Source: Rhizobium sp. AQ_MP (lineage in GTDB: Bacteria; Pseudomonadota; Alphaproteobacteria; Rhizobiales; Rhizobiaceae). Taken from it: 64,000 nucleotides of DNA. The stretch's first letter is position 1. Every line of letters starts with the position of its first letter. Location of the stretch: assembly GCF_014237835.1 (NCBI RefSeq), contig NZ_JACJVI010000010.1, positions 124,001-188,000 on the forward strand, given 5' to 3'. This document shows positions 7,656 to 16,654 of this stretch, piece after piece. Made by a program: the position numbers and the translations under genes. The notes under the pieces were generated by a model. The model did not search any database, was not told where the DNA came from, and worked only from the letters and a program-made list of their open reading frames with translations.

Positions 7656-10477
7656 TGTTCGGTATTCCGCTCGCCTTTGGCGCTCCCGCCATCCTCGGCG
7701 CCCTGCTCGCCCTGCCGCTGATCTGGTGGCTGCTGAAACTGACGCCACCGCGGCCCAAGGCGGAAGTCTTTCCGCCGCTGAAGATCCTTGCCGGCGTCTT
7801 GAAGCGCGAGGAAACCCCCTCGAAAAGCCCGTGGTGGCTGACGCTTCTGCGCATGCTCATGGCCGCGATCGTCATCTTCGCGCTGGCCGACCCCGTGCTC
7901 AATCCGCGCAACGCCACTCTCTCCGGCGACGGCCCGCTGTTGCTCGTCGTCGACAATGGCTGGGCAACCGTCGGCGACTGGGATCGCCGCGTCGAGACCG
8001 CAACTGCCCTGATCGGCGATGCCGCCGACCGTAGCCTGCCCGTCTCGATCGTCTTCACCGCCGATCCGACCCATGACGCGATCCCCGGCACGCCAGCGGT
8101 CGCGCTGGAAAAGCTCGCCGCCGCCACGCCTCATCCGCAGCGCCCCGATCGTATCAGGACCATCGAAGCGCTCCGCACCACCTTCTTGTCGGAACGCCCC
8201 GGCACGCTCGCCTATGTCTCCGACGGCATCGCCCGCGACCCGGAAGATCCGTTCCTGTCCGATCTTGCCAGCCTCTCGCCCGCCGAATTCCGCATCGTCG
8301 AAGGTGACGGCGCGACGAGCGTCGCCATCACCGGCGCCAACAACGGCTCGGATGCGCTGACGGTCACCCTCTCGCGCCTCAACGCGTCCGATGCCCGCAG
8401 CTTGATTGTCGATGCCCAGGACCGTCAGGGCCGTGTGATCGCCTCCGGCCAGGTCGATTTTGCCCCCGGCACCACCGAAGCCTCCGGCGAGATCGCCGCC
8501 CCCTTCGAGCTGCGCAATGATTTCGCCCGCCTCTCGATCGCAGGTGTTGCCTCCGCCGGCGCCACCCACCTGCTCGATGACGGCTTCCGCCGCCGCAAGG
8601 TCGCGCTTGTTTCCGGCGACAGTGGCGACGGCTTCCAGCCGCTGCTCTCGCCGCTCTATTACATCGAGCGGGCTCTCGGCCCCTATGCCGACGTGGTGAA
8701 ACCCGGCCAGACCGACCTTGCGGTCGCCATTCCCGAGATCCTGAACCAGAACCCGTCGGCCCTCGTGCTGGCCGATGTCGGCCGTCTGCCCGCCGATGTC
8801 TATGATCCGCTTCAAGCATGGATCAACCGCGGCGGCACGCTGATCCGCTTTGCAGGACCGCGCCTCGCTGCAGCCCCCGCCGATGATCCGCTCGTCCCCG
8901 TCATCCTGCGCCAGGGTGAACGTGCACTCGGCGGTGCGCTCTCCTGGGCAGAGCCGCAACCGCTCGCCGACTTCCCTGATTTCGGCCCCTTTGCCGGCAT
9001 GCCGCGCCCCGAGGGCATCCTCGTCAAGCGCCAGGTGCTTGCCGAACCGACACCCGACCTCGCCGCCCGCACCTGGGCAAGCCTTGCCGACGGTACACCG
9101 CTCGTCACCGTGGAAGAAACCGGCGCCGGCCGCATCGTGCTCTTCCATGTCAGCGCCGAGGCCACCTGGTCGGACCTGCCGATCTCCGGCACCTTTGTCG
9201 AGATGCTGCGCCGCGTCGTCCAGTTGACCCGTGTGGGAGCAGCGGAAGCCCAGGCCGGCCAGGCAGCCGCGCCGTCGCTGCCGCCCTTCCGCCTGTTGAC
9301 CGAACGCGGTGCGCTGACCGCCGAAGCCGGCGCAGCGAAGCCGCTGTCGCTCGGTCCGGATCGACCCGAGGCCGCGACCTTTGACAACCCGCCCGGCCTC
9401 TACGGCACTGAAGACGGCTTCACGGCACTCAACCTCCTGCCGGCAGAAGCCACGCTTCGTCCGCTCCCCGCCCCGGCAGGCCTCACCGTCGCGCGCGACC
9501 CGATGGCGGGCACGGCGGCAACCCCGCTGAAGCCGAGCCTTCTAACCATCGCCTTCCTGCTTCTGGTGATCGACAGCCTGATCGTGCTCTTTATGGGCGG
9601 CGCCTTCTCCCGCCTGCCGAAGCGCGCGCCGGCTGCGTCCGCATCCATCCTGGCGCTCGCTGTCGCCCTTGCCGCCATGGCGCCGCCGGGCCAGGCGCTT
9701 GCCCAGTCCCGGGATGCCAAGCCCGGCGACGAGCAGATCCTCGAACGCCTCGACAACACCCATCTCGCCTATGTCATCACCGGCGAAGCGGAAGTCGACC
9801 GCCTGTCCGAACAGGGCCTGACCGGCCTCACCGATTTCCTCACCTATCGCACGACGCTCGAACCAGAGCCGCCTGTCGGCGTCGACATCGCCAAGGATGA
9901 ACTCTCCTTCTACCCGATCATCTTCTGGCCGATTTCGGCGACGGCCCCCATGCCGTCGGCCGCCGCGATCAGCCGCATCGACGCCTATATGCGCGCCGGC
10001 GGTACCGTTCTCTTCGACACGCGCGACCAGGGCTCGATGCTCGGCAACGACGTTGGCTCCTCGCCGAATGGCGAACGCCTGCAGGCAATCCTTGCCAATA
10101 TCGACATCCCGCCGCTGGAACCGGTTCCATCCGACCACGTGCTGACGCGCGCTTTCTATCTGCTCCAGGGCTTTCCCGGCCGCTACAGCGGCAGCCCGCT
10201 CTGGGTCGAGTCCCGGCAGGAAGCCCAGTCCAGCAACAGTGCAGTCGCCTCTTCGGGCGATGGTGTCACACCTATTATGATCACTGGCAACGATCTCATG
10301 GGCGCCTGGGCCGTTGATGCCAATGGCGCAAGCGTGCTCCCCGTCGTGCCCGCTGACGAGATGCAGCGCGAGATGTCCTTCCGCTCCGGCGTCAACATCA
10401 TGATGTATATGCTGACCGGCAACTACAAGGCAGACCAGGTCCATGTGCCTGCTTTGCTCGAAAGACTGGGGCAGTAA
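7655..10477 (+). CDS. BatA/DUF4159 membrane protein (MoxR operon)
   Basis: Large 940-residue inner-membrane protein. The N-terminus (LAFGAPAILGALLALPLIWWLLKLTPPRPK) is the aerotolerance-regulator BatA-type domain with two membrane segments by residue 90. A long periplasmic-type region with a degenerate VWA and gatase-like fold follows. Membrane segments lie near residues 628-648 and a second hydrophobic stretch near 665-685, which resembles an internal signal and ends PGQALAQSR. The last 230 residues form a DUF4159 domain (SFYPIIFWPIS, GGTVLFDTRDQG, HVLTRAFYLLQGFPGRYSG). This architecture is usual for the third gene of rhizobial MoxR operons. The biochemical role is unknown. Confidence 0.9.
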   Translation: MFGIPLAFGAPAILGALLALPLIWWLLKLTPPRPKAEVFPPLKILAGVLKREETPSKSPWWLTLLRMLMAAIVIFALADPVLNPRNATLSGDGPLLLVVDNGWATVGDWDRRVETATALIGDAADRSLPVSIVFTADPTHDAIPGTPAVALEKLAAATPHPQRPDRIRTIEALRTTFLSERPGTLAYVSDGIARDPEDPFLSDLASLSPAEFRIVEGDGATSVAITGANNGSDALTVTLSRLNASDARSLIVDAQDRQGRVIASGQVDFAPGTTEASGEIAAPFELRNDFARLSIAGVASAGATHLLDDGFRRRKVALVSGDSGDGFQPLLSPLYYIERALGPYADVVKPGQTDLAVAIPEILNQNPSALVLADVGRLPADVYDPLQAWINRGGTLIRFAGPRLAAAPADDPLVPVILRQGERALGGALSWAEPQPLADFPDFGPFAGMPRPEGILVKRQVLAEPTPDLAARTWASLADGTPLVTVEETGAGRIVLFHVSAEATWSDLPISGTFVEMLRRVVQLTRVGAAEAQAGQAAAPSLPPFRLLTERGALTAEAGAAKPLSLGPDRPEAATFDNPPGLYGTEDGFTALNLLPAEATLRPLPAPAGLTVARDPMAGTAATPLKPSLLTIAFLLLVIDSLIVLFMGGAFSRLPKRAPAASASILALAVALAAMAPPGQALAQSRDAKPGDEQILERLDNTHLAYVITGEAEVDRLSEQGLTGLTDFLTYRTTLEPEPPVGVDIAKDELSFYPIIFWPISATAPMPSAAAISRIDAYMRAGGTVLFDTRDQGSMLGNDVGSSPNGERLQAILANIDIPPLEPVPSDHVLTRAFYLLQGFPGRYSGSPLWVESRQEAQSSNSAVASSGDGVTPIMITGNDLMGAWAVDANGASVLPVVPADEMQREMSFRSGVNIMMYMLTGNYKADQVHVPALLERLGQ

Positions 10478-10481
10478 GACC

Positions 10482-12551
10482 ATGACGCTCGAATTCGCCC
10501 CCTTCATCCCCTGGATCGCCATAGCAGCCCTGGCCGTGCTCGCGGTTGTGCTATCCGTCCTCGGCTTCCTGCGCGGCGTGCGCGGCACGGTGATCCGCCT
10601 CGCCGCCTCGATCGCGGTGCTGGCAGCGCTGGCCAACCCGCTCCTCCTGCAGGAAGAGCGTGACCCGCTGACCACCGTCGTGCCCGTCATCGTCGACCGC
10701 AGCCAGAGCCAGCAGATCGCCGGCCGCGCCGAGCAGACCGATCAGGCGCTGCAGGGCATCCGCGACCGCCTCAGCCGCTTCGCCAATATCGAGCCGCGCA
10801 TCGTCGAGGTCACCGACCCCGGCGACAGCGACGCCCCGTCCACCAAGCTTTTCGAAGCCCTTGCTGCCGCAACGACGGACGTTCCTCCCGCCCGTGTCGG
10901 CGGAGCGATCTTCGTCACCGACGGTCAGGTGCATGACATCCCCGGCGAAAATCAGCCCCTGCCCTTCAACGCGCCGGTCCATTCGCTGATCACCGGCAAG
11001 GCCGACGAATTCGACCGCCGCATCGAAATCCTGCGCGCCCCGCGTTTTGGCATCGTCGATGAAGAACAGGAACTGACCTTCCGCGTCTTCGACGACGGTG
11101 AAGCCTCCAACCAGCCTGCAGACGTTTCGGTGAAGATGAACGGCGAAGATCTCGGTATCGTCCCGGCAGTCCCCGGCGCTGAGACATCCTTCGCCTTCCG
11201 CGTCCCCCGTGGCGGCAACAATGTGCTCGAATTCTCCGTCGCCGCGACTCCTGGCGAAGTCACCGACGTCAACAACCGCGCCATCCATCTGATCGAGGGC
11301 ATCCGCCAGAACCTGCGTGTGCTGCTCGTCTCCGGCGAGCCGCATGCCGGCGAGCGCGCCTGGCGCAACCTCCTGAAGTCGGACGCCTCGGTCGACCTCG
11401 TGCATTTCACCATCCTGCGCCCGCCGGAAAAGCAGGACGGCACGCCGATCAACGAACTCTCGCTGATCGCCTTCCCGACCCGCGAACTCTTCGTCGAGAA
11501 GATCAACGACTTCGACCTGATCATCTTCGACCGCTACCAGCATCGCGGCGTGCTGCCGATCCTCTATTACGACTACATTGCCGAATATGTCAGGAACGGT
11601 GGCGCCCTGCTGATTGCCGCCGGCCCCGAACATGCCGGCCAGGACTCGATTGCGCTCACGCCGCTCGAATCCGTACTACCGGCGACGCCGACCGGAGACG
11701 TGCATCAGGCAGGCTTTTATCCGCGCCTCTCCGACCAGGGCAAACGCCACCCTGTCACCCGCGGCCTGGATGGCTCCGCCGGTGAGCCCCCGCAATGGGG
11801 CCGCTGGTTCCGCAGCGTCGAAGTGGGCCGGACCGACGGCGAAACCGTCATGACCGCCGATGGCGACCGCCCGCTGCTCGTCCTGAACCGCGCCAATGAA
11901 GGCCGCGTCGCCATGCTGCTCTCCGACCAGGGCTGGCTCTGGGCACGCGGCTTCGAAGGCGGCGGCCCGCATGTCTCGCTCTATCGCCGCATCGCCCACT
12001 GGCTGATGAAGGAGCCGGAGCTCGAGGAGGAGGCGCTGAAGGCCCGCGCCACCGGCCGCACGCTGGAAGTGACCCGCCAGACAATCGGCGACGCTCCCGG
12101 CCCCGCCTCGATCACCACGCCCTCGGGCGAAACCATCGCGTTGAACCTCAACGAGATCCAGCCCGGCCTTTATCGCGGCGAACGCCGCATGACCGAAACC
12201 GGCCTCTTCACCGTGACCAACGGCGACTTCTCGACCCTCGTCCATGTCGGCGCCGTCGACGCCCCCGAATTCCGCGCAATGATCTCCAGCACGGATACGC
12301 TGTCGCCGATCAGCGCGGAAACCCGCGGCCTCACCGCCCGCCTCGACGACGGCGATGCCTCCGTCCGCATCCCCGACATCCTGCCGGTGCGCGGCGAAAT
12401 CCGCGTCGCCGACGACCGCCGCATGCTGATCAAGCTGACGGACGAAACGGTGCTCAAGGGCGTCAACACAATGCCACTGTTTGCCGGTTTTGCCGGCTTG
12501 GGGATCTTGCTGCTCGCGGTCTCCGCCATGTGGTGGCGCGAGGGGCGGTAA
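10482..12551 (+). CDS. Membrane protein with glutamine-amidotransferase-like domain (MoxR operon)
   Basis: The 689-residue protein begins four bases after the DUF4159 gene. Two membrane helices lie in the first 55 residues (PWIAIAALAVLAVVLSVLGF and IRLAASIAVLAALANPLLL) and one at the C-terminus (FAGLGILLLAVSAMWWREGR), so the bulk is periplasmic. It contains a VWA-like segment (VIVDRSQSQQIAGRAEQTD) and a class I glutamine-amidotransferase-like fold (FDLIIFDRYQHRG, VRNGGALLIAAGPEHAGQDS) without a recognisable catalytic cysteine triad, so the fold is probably structural. The ATG at 10482 was chosen over an upstream in-frame codon that lies inside the previous gene. It closes the operon. Confidence 0.9.
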   Translation: MTLEFAPFIPWIAIAALAVLAVVLSVLGFLRGVRGTVIRLAASIAVLAALANPLLLQEERDPLTTVVPVIVDRSQSQQIAGRAEQTDQALQGIRDRLSRFANIEPRIVEVTDPGDSDAPSTKLFEALAAATTDVPPARVGGAIFVTDGQVHDIPGENQPLPFNAPVHSLITGKADEFDRRIEILRAPRFGIVDEEQELTFRVFDDGEASNQPADVSVKMNGEDLGIVPAVPGAETSFAFRVPRGGNNVLEFSVAATPGEVTDVNNRAIHLIEGIRQNLRVLLVSGEPHAGERAWRNLLKSDASVDLVHFTILRPPEKQDGTPINELSLIAFPTRELFVEKINDFDLIIFDRYQHRGVLPILYYDYIAEYVRNGGALLIAAGPEHAGQDSIALTPLESVLPATPTGDVHQAGFYPRLSDQGKRHPVTRGLDGSAGEPPQWGRWFRSVEVGRTDGETVMTADGDRPLLVLNRANEGRVAMLLSDQGWLWARGFEGGGPHVSLYRRIAHWLMKEPELEEEALKARATGRTLEVTRQTIGDAPGPASITTPSGETIALNLNEIQPGLYRGERRMTETGLFTVTNGDFSTLVHVGAVDAPEFRAMISSTDTLSPISAETRGLTARLDDGDASVRIPDILPVRGEIRVADDRRMLIKLTDETVLKGVNTMPLFAGFAGLGILLLAVSAMWWREGR

Positions 12552-12559
12552 GGCTGTCA

Positions 12560-12594
12560 AACGGGAGATCTGGATTCTCCAGCATTTTCCCGTT
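12560..12594. repeat. Nested dyad between MoxR operon and VapBC-like pair
   Basis: Outer arms AACGGGA (12560-12566) and TCCCGTT (12588-12594) enclose inner arms CTGGA (12570-12574) and TCCAG (12578-12582). It lies 9 bases after the MoxR operon stop and 11 bases before the small antitoxin start. It may be a terminator without a T run or an operator for the toxin-antitoxin pair. Confidence 0.5.
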
Positions 12595-12605
12595 ATGGTA
12601 GCGAT

Positions 12606-12749
12606 ATGACCAAAGCCGACCTCAAGCAGACACCGACGGGAGAATGGATGCTGCGCGATCCGCGCACAGGCCAGTATGTCGAACTGCGTGGTGCGAACTC
12701 CATGAAGGTTTCGGATCTTCCGTTGAGGAAGGGGATCGATCTGACCTAG
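12606..12749 (+). CDS. Very small antitoxin candidate (47 aa) upstream of PIN toxin
   Basis: This 47-codon frame starts MTKADLKQTPTGEWMLRDP and ends LPLRKGIDLT. It precedes the PIN-domain gene by 62 bases, in the position normally held by a VapB antitoxin. It is too short to contain both a full DNA-binding head and a toxin-wrapping tail, and I do not recognise its family. Position, GC-rich codon pattern and the dyad just upstream suggest it is real. It could also be a remnant of a longer antitoxin. Confidence 0.5.
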   Translation: MTKADLKQTPTGEWMLRDPRTGQYVELRGANSMKVSDLPLRKGIDLT

Positions 12750-12811
12750 CCGATCGCAGCTCAGGCTCTGGATGCCGTTTCAGGCTCGCAAAAATCTAAG
12801 TAGCACCAGCT

Positions 12812-13243
12812 ATGGCCGGAGCGCTTCTCGACACCCACGCGCTCTACTGGTTGATCACCGCAGCAAGCACCATGTCGCAGGAATCTCTTCTGGCAATCGC
12901 CGAAAGCCAGACATCAAAGCGGCTCTTGATTTCGCCGATCAGCGCTTGGGAACTCTCGCTGGCCGCCCTTAAACCGGCGCACAAAGACCCGATGCTTCTG
13001 GATGACAAGTCGCCTTCACGCTGGTTTTCGTTGGCAATGGCCGCGACCGGCGCAAGAGTCGCACCTATACACCACAGAATTGCCTGCGAAGCCGCAACAG
13101 TGGTGGTCGACACAGGGCACAAGGACCCCGGCGATTGTTATTTGATTGCAACGTCGCGCGTCAAAAACACACCGCTGATTACGAGAGATCGGACACTGAT
13201 CGAACTTGCCGCCAAGGGCCACCTAGAGATTATCCGGTGTTGA
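12812..13243 (+). CDS. VapC-like PIN-domain ribonuclease toxin
   Basis: The 143-residue PIN-domain protein has the expected acidic residues: D7 in LLDTHALYWL, E46 in SPISAWELSLA, a DPGDCYLIATS motif near residues 105-115 and a later ITRDRTLIEL. PIN toxins of VapBC systems cleave tRNA or other RNA when released from the antitoxin. The start at 12812 is constrained by an in-frame stop at 12797-12799. The small 47-aa gene just upstream is the likely antitoxin. All four acidic positions appear intact, so the protein is probably active. Confidence 0.88.
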   Translation: MAGALLDTHALYWLITAASTMSQESLLAIAESQTSKRLLISPISAWELSLAALKPAHKDPMLLDDKSPSRWFSLAMAATGARVAPIHHRIACEAATVVVDTGHKDPGDCYLIATSRVKNTPLITRDRTLIELAAKGHLEIIRC

Positions 13244-13301
13244 TGCGAATAAAACTAAACATATGCACCCACGCCATTCCATTTTCGAGAGGAGAGGACC
13301 G

Positions 13302-13511
13302 ATGAAGGACCAGCCCCACGACAATGCGATGGCAAGCCTCTTCCGCGAAGACCCGGCATTGGCAGCAGCGACACTGGACGCGATCCTTGCCGATGGCGAC
13401 CGGGAAGAACTGCTCGTGGCCGTGCGGCAAACCAACATGGCCTTCGGCGGAACATCTGTGAGCGCGACGCCATGCAGTGAAGATCCACCAGGCTCCGTCG
13501 GTTCAACCTGA
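13302..13511 (+). CDS. Truncated addiction-module antidote (HigA-like remnant)
   Basis: The 69-residue frame opens MKDQPHDNAMASLFREDPAL and continues with LDAILADGDREELLVAVRQTNMAFGG, which matches the N-terminal half of the putative addiction-module antidote family. In intact members the AFGG segment leads into a helix-turn-helix (typically a LNRTQLYR-like recognition region); here the sequence instead becomes TSVSATPCSEDPPGSVGST and stops. The DNA-binding part is missing and no frame restores it clearly. A good ribosome binding site (GAGGAGAGG) precedes the ATG. No toxin partner is adjacent. Probably a decaying antitoxin gene. Confidence 0.5.
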   Translation: MKDQPHDNAMASLFREDPALAAATLDAILADGDREELLVAVRQTNMAFGGTSVSATPCSEDPPGSVGST

Positions 13512-14335
13512 TGCCAGCAAAGGCCCCACACTTGAAGCTTCTTTCCCTGAATTGCTGGGCCGGGCGCCTGTTTCCCTCGATAGGTGATTACATCCTGTCG
13601 GAGAACGCCGACGTGATCTGCCTTCAGGAAGTCCTCCGATCGGACACCACGGAAGCGGAATGGGTGACCTATCGGGATGGTCACCTGGAGTACCAGCAGC
13701 GCGCCAACCTCTTTGAAGACATGCGCGCCATTCTCCCGGATCACGACGCCTTCTTCTGCACCTCCATGCGGGGTGAACTGAGCGCAAACACCGGGCCCAT
13801 ATGGGCGGAGTTCGGTCTGGCGACCTTCATCCACCGACGCCTTCCAGTGCTCGGCCATGCCATGGACTTTATCCATGGCCAATACCGGCACGACGGCTGG
13901 GGACCGCATCCTCGCCCCCGCAACGCGCATGTCATCAGGATTTACCACCCGCAAACCGCAGAACCGGTCACCATCGCCCACCTACACGGCCTGCGTGGCG
14001 AGGATGGCAAGCACGACACTCAGGAACGTCTGGCCCAGGCCCATGCGCTGGTCGCCTTGATCAATCGCCTCTGGCGTCCAAACGAGAAACTCATCGTCTG
14101 TGGCGATTTCAACCTCCTGCCCGAGAGCGTTACCTTTGAGATCCTGCAATCATGCGGACTGATGGACCTGGTGACGGCACGCGCCTTCACCGGAACACGA
14201 ACGTCCCACTATACAAAGCCGGAACGGTTTGCGGATTACATCCTGGTGAGCGGCGAGATCGATGTCTCCCGCTTCGAAGTCGTCCGCGAACCCGAGGTTT
14301 CCGATCATTGCCCGCTCCTCCTGGAGTTCACCTGA
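13511..14335 (+). CDS. Endonuclease/exonuclease/phosphatase family protein
   Basis: The 274-residue soluble protein has the EEP-fold signatures LLSLNCWAGRLFP (residues 10-22), DVICLQEVLRSD (with catalytic E near 41), CGDFNLLPES near residues 198-208 and the closing VSDHCPLLLEF, which supplies the final Asp-His pair. Such enzymes hydrolyse phosphodiester or phosphoester bonds in nucleic acids, inositol phosphates or sphingolipids; the substrate is not evident. Its ATG overlaps the stop of the preceding antidote remnant (TGATG), so it may be read through from that gene. Confidence 0.88.
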   Translation: MPAKAPHLKLLSLNCWAGRLFPSIGDYILSENADVICLQEVLRSDTTEAEWVTYRDGHLEYQQRANLFEDMRAILPDHDAFFCTSMRGELSANTGPIWAEFGLATFIHRRLPVLGHAMDFIHGQYRHDGWGPHPRPRNAHVIRIYHPQTAEPVTIAHLHGLRGEDGKHDTQERLAQAHALVALINRLWRPNEKLIVCGDFNLLPESVTFEILQSCGLMDLVTARAFTGTRTSHYTKPERFADYILVSGEIDVSRFEVVREPEVSDHCPLLLEFT

Positions 14336-14408
14336 TCCCTCGGGGCAGAGCTTTGGCAACCGATCCAACACCTCGACACACCGTCCTCCCTGGCCTAATC
14401 TTAGCCCC

Positions 14409-14864
14409 ATGACCCCACCCCTATCCCTCTCCGATACCGTTCCCGAAACCGCCCGCGAGGCGATCCTCGCCGGCATCCGCGCTCACAACGACACCCTGCT
14501 CGGCCCAACCGACCGCAGGGACCTCTTCATCCCGATCACGGCGGAGAACGGGAGCGTCGATGGTGGCCTGATCGGCTATACCGGTCGAGGTTGGCTATAC
14601 GTGGAACTGCTCTTCGTCCCCGAACGTCTGCGCGGAGAGGGCATGGCGGGGAAACTTCTGGCATTGGCCGAAGAGGAAGCGCGGGCGCGCGGCTGCATCG
14701 GTGCCAATATCGACACGATCAACCCTGTGGCTCGCCGCGTTTATGAGCGGGCAGGCTACCAGGTCTTCGGTCGTATCGAGAACTTTTCGAAAGGCCTCGA
14801 TATCTGCTGGCTGCTCAAGAGGTTCGGGGAAGCGCCTGAATCACAACATCAGGCCGAGGCATAG
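14409..14864 (+). CDS. GNAT family N-acetyltransferase
   Basis: The 151-residue protein has a GNAT fold with the acetyl-CoA loop in LLFVPERLRGEGMAGKLLALAEEEARARGC (motif A, R-G-x-G-x-A pattern near residues 77-85) and a motif B region DTINPVARRVYERAGYQVFGRIENF. The acceptor substrate cannot be told. The start at 14409 follows a long non-coding-looking stretch; the larger open frame from 14262 overlaps the preceding gene and is rejected. It converges with the next GNAT gene and overlaps it by 16 bases at the 3-prime ends. Confidence 0.88.
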   Translation: MTPPLSLSDTVPETAREAILAGIRAHNDTLLGPTDRRDLFIPITAENGSVDGGLIGYTGRGWLYVELLFVPERLRGEGMAGKLLALAEEEARARGCIGANIDTINPVARRVYERAGYQVFGRIENFSKGLDICWLLKRFGEAPESQHQAEA

Positions 14865-15418
14865 GCGCGGACAGGTGCCTCTTCCGTTGCGGAAACGGGC
14901 TCGGCAATCACCGCCTTGCAGTCTCGCCAGGCGATTACGCCGTTCAGCCGTTCGTGCACGTCCTTTGCAAGCGGCACCACCAGTACACGGTTCGGATCGA
15001 CAGGCCCGGGGAAATCAAGCGCCTTGTAAGCCACCTTTTCGAAGCCGAGCGGCATGTAGTAGGGCGGGTCGCCGATCAGGATCACGCCTTCCGAGCCCTT
15101 GCGCCGCGCCGCCTCGATGGCGATCCGCACGAGTTCGCGGCCAATGCCCCGGTTCTTGTGGGAAGGGCGAACCGCAAGCGGCCCGAGCAGATGCCCCTTC
15201 ACACCGCCCGCCAACACCGGCGTCATGCGCACCGAGGCGATCGTCTCGCCATTGTCGGCGCAGATGAAGGAGAGCGAGCGGTCATGTGGCCCCTGCTCAC
15301 GAATGCGCGCGGCCGCACGGGTGTGCCGGCCGGGACCGAAGGCCTCTTCGTTGATCAGTTCGATAACCGCGTCATGCGACGCATCCTCGGTGAGGTAGAC
15401 AAGGCCAGAGTGAAACAT
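14849..15418 (-). CDS. GNAT family N-acetyltransferase (YhbS-like)
   Basis: The 189-residue acetyltransferase resembles the YhbS group: AFGPGRHTRAAARIRE near the N-terminus, then LLGPLAVRPSHKNRGIGRELVRIAIEAARRKG with the R-G-I-G acetyl-CoA loop near residues 89-93, and ILIGDPPYYMPLGFEKV. The C-terminal part (VLVVPLAKDVHERLNGVIAWRD) is typical of this subgroup. Substrate unknown. It overlaps the neighbouring GNAT gene tail to tail, so the two are not co-transcribed. Confidence 0.9.
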   Translation of the reverse strand: MFHSGLVYLTEDASHDAVIELINEEAFGPGRHTRAAARIREQGPHDRSLSFICADNGETIASVRMTPVLAGGVKGHLLGPLAVRPSHKNRGIGRELVRIAIEAARRKGSEGVILIGDPPYYMPLGFEKVAYKALDFPGPVDPNRVLVVPLAKDVHERLNGVIAWRDCKAVIAEPVSATEEAPVRAYASA

Positions 15419-15668
15419 GGATGACCGAAACCATTAGACAGACAGCAATAGGGTTCACGCGCACGGATATCGTGCGTTCGAGAGCTTCAGCGTCGTCGTG
15501 GGTTCCGTGCGGGGGTCATCGGGGCCTTTCAGGGGTACGATCTTTGTTCCGATAGCAGCAAATTTTCCGCGCGTCCAACAGAAAACGCACTGTTCAATCC
15601 ATGGCCTCTCGCAATCGCGGCCAACAGCCGTATCTTCCCGCTCAAGTTCAAACGAGAAGGAAGCACCC

Positions 15669-16652
15669 ATGGGCAGGCTAATGGATGGCGTCTGGCAGGA
15701 TGTCTGGTACGATACGAAATCGACCTCCGGTCACTTCAAGCGCGCCAATTCGAGCTTTCGCAACTGGGTGACGGCAGACGGATCGGCAGGCCCCTCAGGC
15801 AAAGCAGGCTTCAAAGCCGAGGCCGGTCGATACCACCTCTACGTCTCCTACGCCTGTCCATGGGCACATCGCACGCTGATATTCCGCAAGCTGAAAGGTC
15901 TCGAAGACCTGATCTCGGTCTCGGTCGTCGATCCGCTAATGCTGGCAAACGGCTGGGAGTTTCACGAGCGTGACGGCGCAACCGTCGATCATCTGTTTGG
16001 CTCCGACTATCTCTGGCAGGTCTATGTCAAAGCCGACCCAGCTTTCTCGGGGCGCGTCACGGTACCGGTGCTCTGGGACAAGCAGACCGGCACGATCGTC
16101 TCGAATGAAAGCGCCGAGATCATCCGCATGTTCAACTCTGCCTTCGATCACCTGACCGGCTCGACCCTCGACATGCACCCGCAGGATCTGCACGCCGACA
16201 TCGACGAGATCAACACCCGCATCTACGACACCGTCAACAACGGCGTCTACAAGGCAGGTTTCGCCACGACGCAGGAGGCTTACGAAAGCGCCGTCTATCC
16301 GCTCTTCGAGACGCTGGACTGGCTGGAAGAACGCCTGTCGAACCAGCGTTATCTCTTCGGCGACCGTGTCACCGAAGCAGACTGGCGCCTCTTCACCACG
16401 CTGGTGCGCTTCGATCCTGTCTATGTCGGCCATTTCAAGTGCAACATCCGCCGCATCGCCGATTATCCGGCAATGTCGGCTTATCTGCGCGATCTTTACC
16501 AGACGCCGGGCGTGGCCGAGACGGTCGAGATGCACCACATCAAGCATCACTATTATCGCAGCCACACCATGATCAATCCGACGGGTGTGGTGCCGGTTGG
16601 CCCGGATGAGGACCTGATGGCCCCGCACGGGCGTGAGACGCTCGGCGCCTGA
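15669..16652 (+). CDS. Glutathionyl-hydroquinone reductase (Xi-class GST, YqjG/EcmX type)
   Basis: The 327-residue protein has the Xi-class glutathione transferase signature: active-site motif YACPWAHRTLIF near residues 61-72 with its catalytic cysteine, preceded by the GRYHLY segment. NESAEIIRMFNSAFD follows, and the C-terminal helical domain contains LFGDRVTEADWRLFTTLVRFDPVYVGHFKCN. These enzymes reduce glutathionyl-hydroquinones to hydroquinones with glutathione. The length fits the family. The ATG at 15669 follows an AGAAGGAAGC site, so the longer frame from 15498 is rejected. Confidence 0.95.
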   Translation: MGRLMDGVWQDVWYDTKSTSGHFKRANSSFRNWVTADGSAGPSGKAGFKAEAGRYHLYVSYACPWAHRTLIFRKLKGLEDLISVSVVDPLMLANGWEFHERDGATVDHLFGSDYLWQVYVKADPAFSGRVTVPVLWDKQTGTIVSNESAEIIRMFNSAFDHLTGSTLDMHPQDLHADIDEINTRIYDTVNNGVYKAGFATTQEAYESAVYPLFETLDWLEERLSNQRYLFGDRVTEADWRLFTTLVRFDPVYVGHFKCNIRRIADYPAMSAYLRDLYQTPGVAETVEMHHIKHHYYRSHTMINPTGVVPVGPDEDLMAPHGRETLGA

Positions 16653-16654
16653 GA

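Noticed and set aside
7499-9148. Open frame of about 549 codons on the minus strand under the DUF4159 gene
   Set aside because: Shadow frame caused by strong third-position GC bias; no motif, no ribosome binding site.
13302-13560. A simple frameshift that would restore the full antidote protein
   Set aside because: Neither alternative frame gives the expected helix-turn-helix residues; a deletion or replacement is more likely.
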